Assembly: GCA_018821305.1 (NCBI GenBank)
Contig: JAHJMN010000177.1
Location: 1 to 56,896 of the forward strand
Reading direction: 5' to 3'
Length of the DNA: 56,896 bases
From: Myxococcota bacterium
GTDB lineage: Bacteria; Myxococcota_A; Polyangia; HGW-17
Shown here: positions 32,603 through 41,277 of the stretch, in pieces
Layout: every line of letters begins with the position of its first letter
Numbering within the stretch: position 1 is the stretch's first letter
Notes under the pieces: model-generated
What the model was told of the DNA's origin: nothing
What the model saw: only the letters and a program-made list of their open reading frames with translations
Databases searched by the model: none
Made by a program: the position numbers and the translations under genes

Positions 32603-34534
32603 TCAGTTAAATAATCCAAAATTCAGGGGTTCTGACCAATCCACAAACGTTGTATTGGCCCAGGTCTGAGTAACTATAAACTCCATTCCCGTGGTCACAT
32701 TCTCACATCCTGTGCATGATTCGGTTTGGACAGTTGTGGAATTTAGAGTACTGAATACCCCGCTTGCAACCGGTGGATCTTCATCATCGGCGGAAGGATC
32801 ACGAACAACAAAACTGAATGATGCCATTTCAGGAAGTTCATCCGTATCCAGAGTAAAATTGTGATTTGCGCCGGCATTCGCCATGGCAGTAATAGAATAA
32901 TCAAGAGGAGAACCCCACAAATTGTATCCTCGATGAAGCCATAATTGCTCACCGGAGAAAATAATAATGTCATCAGGTAAATTAAGGACATAACTTATGT
33001 GTTCATGGGCTCCTGGAGGAGGCTGAAGTGAGCCGGCTGGAAGATCTCCAGCTGTGAAAGAACCACTTCCATCAACATCCTGATAATAAAGAGGAAAAAT
33101 CAGCAATTGCTGAACCATATGACCAGCGCCAACATCAAATTCCTGTTTCCATTCATCAAGTTGCGCAGCGCTCAATACAGCCATGGGATCTTCTGCATCT
33201 CCTGAATAGTTCCCTGCACTGTCCACAGGAGTATCAAGCAGAGAGTAACTGTACTGAGGATTTGAAAAAATTGTCCAGAAATCCGGCGTTTCCATTACAT
33301 TTTCCAACTCTGTCGCAGAAACAGCGATAAAAGCAATTCTCTTGCTTGTATAATCTGTATCTGTAACAGATCCTGCAAAAACAGGAAATCTAACGGGGGC
33401 GTTATAAATTACAATATCCAAATCAAGATGATTCGTATCCCAATCAAGAAAAACTGGATTATCTGCAAGTTCTTCCATAAGCATCCAACCTACGCTTTCC
33501 CCTGTATCAGGAGCCATAAAAACCGGGAGGCCCCCTGTAAGTTTTGCCGCAATAAGGTATTCTTCCCCTTCGTCAAAGATTTCATTTTCGTTAAGATCGT
33601 CGAAAATGACAGGCAGCGTGAGGGCTGCTTCGCCCCCATCCACTGAAAACATCATGTCCTCCGGAGGTATTATTGGAAGATTAAGTTGCCAATTTGCATC
33701 CAAATCCATTGGAGAAACAGGAACGGAGTTTTCAATTGTCCCCGTGAGGGTAATCGTATTTTCCCCTGGAATTATACCCATTGCAGTCACCCGAGGATGC
33801 GTCATATGAGCATAAGATAAACCAACGGAAAGATCTCCACCTATCTCGGGACCATAAAACAGAATGCTCAAAGGAAAAGGATCTACAATTCCAGCGATGG
33901 AGATATCAAAGTCACTGTATCCAGACAAAGCCGTTGTAGACTTAGTAACAAATAAACCTGATTCATCAGTTATCCCAGTAGCGTCTTCGGTAGTTACACC
34001 TGAAGGAGAAGTTATATCAATTAAAGCACCTTCCACTGCTCCCTGAGAATCACTTACACTAAAAGCAACATCAAAAATGGCCCCGGAATGTGAATATTCC
34101 GGTGCGAGAGCCTCCCCTGAAACTGTGAGTGAGAAGGACACCACCTCTGTTGCATCTACGGTAACCGCTGTTTCAGAGGCCACATAATCAGAAATCTGAG
34201 CTGTAATGGTAGCGTCGATTATATTGTGTGAAATCAGGTTTATTACAGCTGTTCCCTGAGCATCCGTTAATACATTTGAAGCATCTGAAGTTACAAGTTC
34301 CGATGTAGAAATAATATTCACATATCGACCTGGTAGAGGATTTCCCTGGGCATCGGAAGCAGTCACTGTAACTGCAGCAAACAGATGTTCATTTTCCGCA
34401 CTGTACAATACGTCGGAAATCTCCATTGAAGACTGCTGGGCACTTACTGGGGTAACTGATGAAGAATTGTCATCATCACAACCGGCAAATGCCAGTAAAG
34501 TCAGGGACATTAAAATAAATAATAGTTTTTTCAT
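32603..34534 (-). CDS. Large lipoprotein with Ig-like (Big) domains
   Basis: 643 residues from the ATG eight bases after AAAGGAG; an earlier ATG sits too close to it. Lipobox LAFAGC gives lipidated Cys19, followed by an Asp/Ser-rich stretch (DDDNSSS) often seen in exported surface lipoproteins. Two invasin-like Ig domains are visible (about 35-125 and 130-220; DAQGNPLPGRYVNI and DSQGAVEGALIDI, each with a following TDxxGxA motif). The remaining 420 residues have no recognised domain. It probably sits on the outer membrane. It is convergent with the EEP gene. A promoter is proposed at 34577-34604. Confidence 0.82.
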   Translation of the reverse strand: MKKLLFILMSLTLLAFAGCDDDNSSSVTPVSAQQSSMEISDVLYSAENEHLFAAVTVTASDAQGNPLPGRYVNIISTSELVTSDASNVLTDAQGTAVINLISHNIIDATITAQISDYVASETAVTVDATEVVSFSLTVSGEALAPEYSHSGAIFDVAFSVSDSQGAVEGALIDITSPSGVTTEDATGITDESGLFVTKSTTALSGYSDFDISIAGIVDPFPLSILFYGPEIGGDLSVGLSYAHMTHPRVTAMGIIPGENTITLTGTIENSVPVSPMDLDANWQLNLPIIPPEDMMFSVDGGEAALTLPVIFDDLNENEIFDEGEEYLIAAKLTGGLPVFMAPDTGESVGWMLMEELADNPVFLDWDTNHLDLDIVIYNAPVRFPVFAGSVTDTDYTSKRIAFIAVSATELENVMETPDFWTIFSNPQYSYSLLDTPVDSAGNYSGDAEDPMAVLSAAQLDEWKQEFDVGAGHMVQQLLIFPLYYQDVDGSGSFTAGDLPAGSLQPPPGAHEHISYVLNLPDDIIIFSGEQLWLHRGYNLWGSPLDYSITAMANAGANHNFTLDTDELPEMASFSFVVRDPSADDEDPPVASGVFSTLNSTTVQTESCTGCENVTTGMEFIVTQTWANTTFVDWSEPLNFGLFN

Positions 34535-34576
34535 ACCCATTTCTCCTTTAAGGTTTAAGTGAACTGTTCACAAAGA

Positions 34577-34604
34577 AATGTAGCATAAAAAAAACAAATG
34601 ACAA
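34577..34604 (-). promoter_or_regulatory. Candidate promoter for the Ig-like lipoprotein
   Basis: Minus strand TTGTCA (34599-34604), 16 bases, TACATT (34577-34582). The leader would be about 35 bases. The gap to the divergently ordered sigma-54 activator gene is short, so this pair is well placed. Confidence 0.45.
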
Positions 34605-34640
34605 ATATATATTATTATATTTTGCCCAGAGTATAAAATT

Positions 34641-36029
34641 CTATCCTTCAGAAGTATCTGTTTCAGATAAGAATTTCTTTTTACGGAGTTTTTCGACTAG
34701 AGTAGTTCGGTTCATACTGAGTAGTGAAGCTGCTTTATTGCGATTACCACCGGTCATATCAAGGGCCTGAACAATCATGTTGTTTTCAAATTCCTCAAGA
34801 GCTTCCCGAAGATTGACACCCTGATCCGTGAGTTTCATAGAAAATCCGGAACCCATTTCCAGAGAATTATCCATTGAACCTGCCATGTATACTGGAAGAT
34901 CCTGAGAGCATATATTTCCACTTCTTTTTATAATTACAAGTCTTTCAACAAGATTTTCCAGTTCCCTGATATTTCCTGGCCATTGATATGACATTAAAAT
35001 CTTTTCAACTTCTTCTGTTATTCCTTCGATTTCTCTTCCTGTAGCTGAATTGAATCTTTTCCTGAAAAAATCGAAGAGAAGCAATATATCATAAGGCCGT
35101 TCCCTCAATGCTGGTAGTTCAATAGGAATAACATTCAACCTGTAGTAGAGATCATTTCTAAAATTACCGGATTTTATTGCTTCCTCCAGATTAATATTCG
35201 TCGCTGCAATTATTCTGACATCCGCTTTTTGAGGTCTGGCTTCCCCAACAGGATTAAACTCCTTTTGCTGCAAGACTCGCAGGAGCTTCACCTGAAGACT
35301 TGGGGTCATTTCACCTATTTCATCTAGAAAAACTGTTCCACCACTGGCCTGAGCAAACACACCTGGTCTTGAAGCAATTGCTCCTGTAAATGCACCTTTT
35401 ATGTGTCCGAATAGTTCACTCTCAAGCAAATTATCAGGAATAGCACCACAGTTTACTGGAATGAAAGGTCCCATATTTCTAAGACTTTTTTCATGGATAT
35501 AGCGGGCTATTACTTCTTTTCCAGTCCCTGTTTCACCGGTAATTAGTACGGTTGAATCGGTATCGGCTACACTCTGGGCCATTTCCAGAACTTTAAGAAA
35601 AGAAGGATCTTCTCCAATAATCCCGGTTTCTACTGAAGTACTTTTTTGTTTTCTTTCTTGTTTTTCCGTTTTTGGTTTAATACCAAGCGCTTTTGCTTTT
35701 ATGATCTGCTCGACATCGGATCTTTTCAGCGGTTTAACAAGGGCGTTTGCAGCCCCGGATCTTAAAGCGTCCCGGACTTCTTCCCATTCAAATTTTTTTC
35801 CCGTAAAAACAACTGGAATATCAACCTCAAAATCATTAATAAAACCAACGGCACCTGAAATATTTTTATCAATGAAAACAATCTCTATTTCATATTCATT
35901 TTCAATGATTTCGATAATTTCAGCCGTATCTACAGCAGTTATTACATCAAAACCTATAGTTCTGAGCAGCCGTGATAATGGTTCTCTATCGTGATAATGT
36001 GAATCAGCTACAATTGCACGGGGTGCCAT
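34641..36029 (-). CDS. NtrC-family sigma-54-dependent response regulator
   Basis: 462 residues. The receiver domain (1-115) keeps phospho-acceptor Asp54 (FIDKN), Thr76 and Lys99 (VKPLK), though the N-terminal acidic pair is partly replaced (VADSHYHD). The AAA+ domain (about 138-370) has Walker A GETGTGKE (165-172), the sigma-54-contacting GAFTGA (212-217) and Walker B VFLDEIGE. A Fis-type helix-turn-helix ends the protein (MTGGNRNKAASLLSMNRTTLVEKL). It activates sigma-54 promoters when phosphorylated. No histidine kinase gene is adjacent, so it is an orphan regulator here. Confidence 0.94.
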   Translation of the reverse strand: MAPRAIVADSHYHDREPLSRLLRTIGFDVITAVDTAEIIEIIENEYEIEIVFIDKNISGAVGFINDFEVDIPVVFTGKKFEWEEVRDALRSGAANALVKPLKRSDVEQIIKAKALGIKPKTEKQERKQKSTSVETGIIGEDPSFLKVLEMAQSVADTDSTVLITGETGTGKEVIARYIHEKSLRNMGPFIPVNCGAIPDNLLESELFGHIKGAFTGAIASRPGVFAQASGGTVFLDEIGEMTPSLQVKLLRVLQQKEFNPVGEARPQKADVRIIAATNINLEEAIKSGNFRNDLYYRLNVIPIELPALRERPYDILLLFDFFRKRFNSATGREIEGITEEVEKILMSYQWPGNIRELENLVERLVIIKRSGNICSQDLPVYMAGSMDNSLEMGSGFSMKLTDQGVNLREALEEFENNMIVQALDMTGGNRNKAASLLSMNRTTLVEKLRKKKFLSETDTSEG

Positions 36030-36170
36030 ACGTACCTTCCTGTCTCAAGTAACTGTTATCGGCTCCCTTCGGTCTTTTTTTACCTCTTAAATTTTTTTAA
36101 TCATAAGATATGATCTTTTTCATAGTCATTGATTAATTTAATTATTTGTTTTTACAGATATATTTTAATT

Positions 36171-36785
36171 TCAAGAATCGCTCGGAGGATTCCATGGAAG
36201 AACAGTAACGTCCGTAGGGTCTGCGAAACCAAACTCCTGCCGAGTGCCGCTGTCTCCAACGATCAGATGTTCTATTTCTGTCAGAAAATCAATGCATAAA
36301 TGAATTGCATCCATTCGGCCGGCAAAACTGAAATATTCATCCTCGGATACCTGATGTACATTTCCAAGCATCTGACTAAGTGCTTCCTGCCGAAGTGGAT
36401 TTACAATAATTGAAGAGGCTGAGTCGTCTCTAAAAATGATCTCAAAAGCAGCAGCAACAGGATAAACAGCAAATGGACAACTATGAAATCTAACCTGCCA
36501 GAGATCCGGTGTATTCTGCGGATCTACATACCACTCCCCGCCGAATGTACGGCGCAATACTTCACCAAAATAACTACCCGTGGTAACTGCTACAAGATCT
36601 TTGAAATCATCCCCAGTTTTAATCAGGCTTTTTATATAATGATCGAGAACACTAAGAGTATCTGAAGATAATTCCAGTTCAAAACTGCAAGCGACTTTGA
36701 CACTGTCCAGTGTCATAGCTACATTATCCCTTATTTTTATCGGGATTGAAGGATCTGATAGAAATGCCTGAATCTCAGGATTCAT
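36171..36785 (-). CDS. Hypothetical cytosolic protein
   Basis: 204 residues, soluble, with CAGG upstream of the ATG. The segment VTTGSYFGEVLRRTFGGEWYVDPQN and the following YPVAAAFEIIFRDDS are recognisable as a pattern seen in conserved hypothetical proteins, but no named family can be given. No catalytic signature was found. It lies between the sigma-54 regulator and rpmB on the same strand, with a 141-base gap to the regulator. A partial GTCCTG element lies upstream (36818-36891). Confidence 0.6.
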   Translation of the reverse strand: MNPEIQAFLSDPSIPIKIRDNVAMTLDSVKVACSFELELSSDTLSVLDHYIKSLIKTGDDFKDLVAVTTGSYFGEVLRRTFGGEWYVDPQNTPDLWQVRFHSCPFAVYPVAAAFEIIFRDDSASSIIVNPLRQEALSQMLGNVHQVSEDEYFSFAGRMDAIHLCIDFLTEIEHLIVGDSGTRQEFGFADPTDVTVLPWNPPSDS

Positions 36786-36817
36786 ATAGTACCTGATTAA
36801 ACCAATTTGAGTTAATT

Positions 36818-36891
36818 TGTTAATGCCCTGAATAACAAATATTCTTAAACATGCTCAATTTTATTAAAATTGAACTTCAGGACACGAACTA
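36818..36891. repeat. GTCCTG element, partial copy B3
   Basis: TTGTTAATGCCCTGAATAAC to TTCAGGACACGAACTA, with TCAATTTTATTAAAATTGA (36855-36873) inside. It is the right half of the B-type element only (compare 5728-5796). It lies 32 bases upstream of the hypothetical gene and downstream of the rpmB side. Confidence 0.75.
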
Positions 36892-36946
36892 CTTATAAAA
36901 CAGTGGGAGTTAAAAAAACATAAAGTTATTTTAAACCAAATGTGGT

Positions 36947-37135
36947 TTAGAAAGCAGGGCGTTCAATTTTAATAAAACAACTTGTGCAAACACGAACTCT
37001 TCTGGATTCACCATTTACAAGTATCCTGACGCGTTTGAGATTAACTTTTTGAACGCGTTTTGTTTTTATATTTGAATGGCTAACATTATTTGCAACCACG
37101 GTACCTCTGGAACAAATTTCACAACTGCGGGACAT
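36947..37135 (-). CDS. rpmB: 50S ribosomal protein L28
   Basis: 62 residues from the ATG that lies seven bases after AAGGAG; two upstream in-frame ATGs are too close to or before it. L28 is a structural protein of the large ribosomal subunit. MSRSCEICSRG, NNVSHSNIKTKR and RVRVCTSCF are typical. The paired CxxC motifs show the zinc-binding (C+) form. A TAAACCA/TGGTTTA stem overlaps the stop codon. It is monocistronic, not joined to rpmG as in many bacteria. Confidence 0.94.
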   Translation of the reverse strand: MSRSCEICSRGTVVANNVSHSNIKTKRVQKVNLKRVRILVNGESRRVRVCTSCFIKIERPAF

Positions 37136-37244
37136 TTTCATACTCCTTATGAAGGTCAATTACCTTCAGCTAGTGAGTGTTTAGTTTATAAATGAAAAGA
37201 GATCAAGTAAATTCTTCTGAAAAGGGATAAAAACCGACGGGGGA

Positions 37245-38426
37245 TTATTTGTCGCCTTCGCCTTCTTCGCCTTCTTCGCCTGTTCCACCAACGTCAACGT
37301 TAACATCTGCAGATGGAGCAGCCTTTTTCTTTACAAGACTTGTTAACTTATTTGCTTCTTTCTTCATGGCTGCATCAGCATTGGAAGTTTTACCCATACT
37401 TACAAGACCAATGGGAAGGAGAGAAAGAACAAGAGCGATGAAACCAAGAATGAACAGTGTTTCACCGATACCCGTATGTTTCATACCCATTTTTTCGAAT
37501 TTGGTAGCCTCATTAGAATCAAGAGCCTCCGAGGGAACTGGAGCTTCTTTTACGGAGCCATCAACAACATAGTCTCCAGGAGTAGCATCCGGTATTGTTC
37601 TGGCTGTTCCGAGTTTACCTTCTTTGGATACGGCAATAATTACCATGGGAACAGCACCAATGAGGGAAAGCATTAAAACAACAATATCGCCACTGTAGAA
37701 GCCTGCAACATAGTATCTATAAATATAGGCAACAAAAATACCAATCAGGAAAACACCAGTAATATGGATATAGCCTTCACGGTTTTTCTTATGAGCAAAG
37801 AAACTTGCTCCCGTCATAATAACGAGCAGAAGAATAACTATCAGGATTGTAAATGCCAAGTCGGTAGTCAGAGTTGAAGGACTCAAACTATTGAGAGCAC
37901 TCATCTTCTGAACGTCCATTGGAGGCATTTCCATGGGATCGGGTTTTTTCGCGGATTTGATCTTTGCCTTCATGATCTCAGCTGTAGCATAGCATTTGAG
38001 ACCCTTCTGGTTTTTGACTTTATCAGCAAGTTTCGCACAGTCGTCATACTTGCCTGGGTTTTTAGTTTTGAAATCTTCACTCCCAATGGCGCCAATCATC
38101 TTGCAAGTGAGGAATTCTGATTCCATGAAGAATACTGAAGGTGTACAGTCAGATGGAGCTGCAACAACAACGCATTCCCCCTTCTTTTCCATTCCGGGAG
38201 TACAAGGAGTGGGGCTTCCAATTTTATAGAGACCCAGTGGAACCAGAAGGGTCATAACTCCGAGCATTAATACAATAGCAACCTGCAGACCAGAAACGGA
38301 TTTAACGTTTCCTGCTGGAATATCATATGATGACGGTGGTGTATAGGAAGGTGCCGGTGGCAGATTAGCACTGTTTCCGGGATTCTGATTAGGATCCAAT
38401 GGAGGAAGGCCATTGTCAGTATTCAT
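37245..38426 (-). CDS. Hypothetical multi-spanning membrane protein
   Basis: 393 residues with AGGAGG six bases before the ATG. A Pro/Asn-rich N-terminal tail (1-45) precedes membrane segments at about 48-67, 187-210, 220-240, 245-262 and 322-343. The 69-185 part would be periplasmic with six cysteines (PTPCTPG, GECVVV, SDCTPS, FLTCKM, YDDCAKL, LKCYAT) that may form three disulfides. The C-terminus is charged and ends in an acidic Gly/Glu tract (GEEGEEGEGDK). No family was recognised. Confidence 0.72.
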   Translation of the reverse strand: MNTDNGLPPLDPNQNPGNSANLPPAPSYTPPSSYDIPAGNVKSVSGLQVAIVLMLGVMTLLVPLGLYKIGSPTPCTPGMEKKGECVVVAAPSDCTPSVFFMESEFLTCKMIGAIGSEDFKTKNPGKYDDCAKLADKVKNQKGLKCYATAEIMKAKIKSAKKPDPMEMPPMDVQKMSALNSLSPSTLTTDLAFTILIVILLLVIMTGASFFAHKKNREGYIHITGVFLIGIFVAYIYRYYVAGFYSGDIVVLMLSLIGAVPMVIIAVSKEGKLGTARTIPDATPGDYVVDGSVKEAPVPSEALDSNEATKFEKMGMKHTGIGETLFILGFIALVLSLLPIGLVSMGKTSNADAAMKKEANKLTSLVKKKAAPSADVNVDVGGTGEEGEEGEGDK

Positions 38427-38802
38427 ATTGAAAACCTCCTGTAGGTAGCAAATACATAACCTTTAAACGGTTCCTAAGTCAAGAATTACTTTATTGAATA
38501 TTCTTTTCAAAATGAAAAAAATTGGAATCACAGTAAAAATTTCGATTTCCCTCATATTCGACGAGCAAAATCATCTATTTCAACTGATTTTAAAGTCTCT
38601 ATTGTTAGAGCATTTTAACTGATTGATTTATAACAAATATTTTAGTAGGGTTTTTGTATTTACCGAGTTACTCCGAAATATCTTGAAATAAGGAAGGCAC
38701 TTATTTTAAAATCTCAAAGCACTTAAGAGATCTCTTCCTTAAAAACATGTCTGCAAGGACATGCTTGTACTTGTAAATAACCGTTGTAAGGGAGCGGATT
38801 CC
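38427..38802. other. Intergenic region without gene
   Basis: About 375 bases between the membrane protein gene and the degenerate GACCGCTT element. It is AT-rich and holds no ORF with a Shine-Dalgarno. A GAGATCTC palindrome lies near 38727. A nine-codon ATG ORF at 38745 is considered chance. Promoters for the divergent membrane-protein and radical SAM genes are likely here but no convincing box pair was found. Confidence 0.3.
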
Positions 38803-38871
38803 TGGACCACTTTCGGATTAAGAGGATGTCAAATTAACTGATATTAGTAAGATTTAACACAATCGTATTAC
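38803..38871. repeat. GACCGCTT element, partial copy D2
   Basis: GGACCACTTTCGGATTAAGAGGATGTCAAA at the left and TTTAACACAATCGTATTAC (to 38871) at the right match the reverse of the complete copy at 54992-55096, with the middle shortened. The right GACCGCTT arm is lost. It lies 36 bases upstream of the radical SAM gene. Confidence 0.55.
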
Positions 38872-38907
38872 TTGATGTTTTAACAAAAGCCTGAAAGGAT
38901 AAAAATC

Positions 38908-40008
38908 ATGCTTAAACTTATAAATAAATTAGGTTATTTTCCAAAAACCTGTGTATGGGAACTGACTCTTGGTTGTAATCTTAGATGTTTTCACTGCGGC
39001 AGCAGAGCCGGAACTCCAAGAAATGATGAGCTTTCCCTTGAAGAAATGCTTGCAGTATGTGACGAACTGGCAGATCTCGGTTGTGAAAGAGTAACCCTGT
39101 CCGGTGGCGAACCAACAACTCATCCCCATTGGGACACGGTTGGAAAAAGATTAGTGGATAACGGCGTTCAAGTTAACATGATATCAAATGGTATTTCCTG
39201 GGATGATGCCAGTGCCATCAGGGCAAAAAACGCTGGCTTCTCCTCTGCAGCATTTTCCATAGATGGCTTTGAAGAAAGTCATGATTTTATACGTGGTGTT
39301 GCTGGCGCCTACAAAAGTGCTCTTAATGCCGTCAGGGTCTGTGTCCGCAATAATCTTCCTGTAAGTATTGTTACTACTATCTACCGGAAAAATCTTCATG
39401 AACTCAAACAACTGGGAGACATGCTAGCATCTGAAGGCGTAGTTTCATGGCAACTTCAAATCGGAAATCCAGCGGGAAACATGAAAGATCACAGAGAACT
39501 CGTTATTGAACCGGATGATCTCCTGGAAATTGTTCCTCTGCTTGCAGAAATGCGAAGATCTGGTCAAAAACCACGAATGTATATCGGCGACAACATTGGA
39601 TATTTTGGCCCCTATGAAGAAGATCTACGTGGTACTGGAAAAGAGATTGACTTCTGGCTTGGTTGTCGAGCTGGAATGCAGGTTATGGGTATTGAAAGCA
39701 ACGGAAATATTAAGGGATGTCTGTCACTTCCAAGTGAAATGAATCGGGAAGATCGATTTCTCGAAGGTAATATTAGAGAAAAATCCCTTACGGATATCTG
39801 GTGTAACCCGGATAATTTCAGTTTTAACCGCCAATTTACGGTAGATCGCCTTGGAGGCTTCTGTCGAACCTGTGCATACAATGAAATCTGTCGAGGCGGT
39901 TGCCTCTGGACTGCTTTTTCTAATACAGGAGATCAATTTGACAACCCATTTTGCTGGTATAGAGTAGCGGTAGAAAAAGGTCTTATCGAACCTGAAAATC
40001 AGAGCTAA
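38908..40008 (+). CDS. Radical SAM/SPASM domain protein
   Basis: 366 residues with AAAGGA upstream. The radical SAM cluster motif is CNLRCFHC (Cys23, Cys27, Cys30), followed by SGGEPTTHP and the SAM-binding strands. The C-terminal SPASM part has GCRAGMQVMGI, KGCLSLP and CRTCAYNEICRGGCLW for auxiliary Fe-S clusters. Family members modify peptides (RiPP maturases), install quinone cofactors or act as sulfatase maturases. Neither a short precursor peptide nor a sulfatase was found nearby, so the substrate is unknown. The next gene, an L,D-transpeptidase, follows after 28 bases and is probably cotranscribed. Confidence 0.9.
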   Translation: MLKLINKLGYFPKTCVWELTLGCNLRCFHCGSRAGTPRNDELSLEEMLAVCDELADLGCERVTLSGGEPTTHPHWDTVGKRLVDNGVQVNMISNGISWDDASAIRAKNAGFSSAAFSIDGFEESHDFIRGVAGAYKSALNAVRVCVRNNLPVSIVTTIYRKNLHELKQLGDMLASEGVVSWQLQIGNPAGNMKDHRELVIEPDDLLEIVPLLAEMRRSGQKPRMYIGDNIGYFGPYEEDLRGTGKEIDFWLGCRAGMQVMGIESNGNIKGCLSLPSEMNREDRFLEGNIREKSLTDIWCNPDNFSFNRQFTVDRLGGFCRTCAYNEICRGGCLWTAFSNTGDQFDNPFCWYRVAVEKGLIEPENQS

Positions 40009-40036
40009 CAATCGGTAGTAACCTAAATAAAATCAA

Positions 40037-41275
40037 ATGCTTTTTCTTTTTCTATTTAATCTTTCGTTATCTCATGAATTACTATTCAATGGTTTTGAAT
40101 GTGCCGTTTCATCAGAGTCTGGTACAGCAACGGAAAAACCCGGAAACAGAGAAATTGCCGGTACGATCAAGCCGGATTTCTGCATTCCAATATTAAAAAA
40201 GACTGATAAATCATGCACCAACGGTTACTTCTGGATCGTTTCCGGTTCTTACTCTATTTGCTCCTCCGGTTTTAAATCCAGGGCTGTAAATTTCAGAGAA
40301 TTTTTCCATAAAATTCTGGCGCCACATCCTCTATTTAAAGTAAATCACCGCAAAGCTATAAGAGAGTGCTACGGATACGAAAGTACAAAGCACGCAAAAG
40401 AGAATAAAAGGGGCTACCTTTATCCTAAAAACACATACTTTGCTCCTAACGGGCAATATGGACGTGTTTTTAATAAATGGTATTTTTTAAATTCTCAAGA
40501 TATTCTTATTGATCCGTCCTGCACATCAGTTGGAAATTATTACGACTTTAAAGGAAAGAATTTTATTGATTCGAAATCATTAAAATTGAATCATGCCTGG
40601 GTATATGGGATGAAAGGAACTCCTGTTTATGACGGATTTCTTAATCCCACAGGAAAGCGAATCAAACATCATGAGGCTTTGAGAGTTTACTCGCGCGTTT
40701 TTAAGGAAAAAAATGGAATACGTTATATTAAGTCTGAAATGGGTTTTTATATTCCGGAGACCCACCTGAGGATTGCGACAATAAGTCCTGCACCCTCTTT
40801 TTTGAAATCCACATCGGAAAAATGGATAGAAGTAAATAAAAGTCAGCAGACTATGGTGGCCTATGAAGGAAACAATCCTGTATTTGCAACTCTTGTTTCC
40901 ACTGCTCGAAAGGGACATGAAACTTATCCCGGAGTCTATAGAATATTTTATAAACGAGTCTCTCAAGATATCTCTAGCAGAATTGGAAAGAAATATACCA
41001 GTCGCTATGAGAACGTACCCTGGATTCAATTTTTCGATGGGGACCGTGCCATTCATTCAAGTTTCTGGCATAACGAGTTCGGGTCAAGAAACAGCAGAGG
41101 TTGCGTTGAAATGAGCCTGTCTGATTCCCATTTTCTTTTCAACTGGACCACACCTCATGTACCCATGGGTTTTTATAAAATGAACCAATCTGCTGCATCC
41201 CCAGGTACATATATCAGAATTGTTGATTATCAGGGACAGAAGGTTCCTTTTCGAAGCAATGTTTTTTCCGAATAA
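40037..41275 (+). CDS. L,D-transpeptidase (YkuD family)
   Basis: 412 residues. The start lacks a Shine-Dalgarno and has a weak signal-like segment (MLFLFLFNLSLS). A long N-terminal region (to about 260) with many cysteines and Tyr/Phe residues precedes the catalytic domain. The catalytic motif is HSSFWHNEFGSRNSRGC: His340 and Cys356, with His345 in between, as in ErfK/YbiS enzymes. It makes 3-3 peptidoglycan cross-links or attaches lipoproteins to peptidoglycan in the periplasm. The wall link agrees with mpl and the M15 peptidase elsewhere in the window. Confidence 0.87.
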   Translation: MLFLFLFNLSLSHELLFNGFECAVSSESGTATEKPGNREIAGTIKPDFCIPILKKTDKSCTNGYFWIVSGSYSICSSGFKSRAVNFREFFHKILAPHPLFKVNHRKAIRECYGYESTKHAKENKRGYLYPKNTYFAPNGQYGRVFNKWYFLNSQDILIDPSCTSVGNYYDFKGKNFIDSKSLKLNHAWVYGMKGTPVYDGFLNPTGKRIKHHEALRVYSRVFKEKNGIRYIKSEMGFYIPETHLRIATISPAPSFLKSTSEKWIEVNKSQQTMVAYEGNNPVFATLVSTARKGHETYPGVYRIFYKRVSQDISSRIGKKYTSRYENVPWIQFFDGDRAIHSSFWHNEFGSRNSRGCVEMSLSDSHFLFNWTTPHVPMGFYKMNQSAASPGTYIRIVDYQGQKVPFRSNVFSE

Positions 41276-41277
41276 AT

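Noticed and set aside
38745-38780. Precursor peptide for the radical SAM protein
   Set aside because: The only ATG ORF upstream is nine codons with no Shine-Dalgarno.
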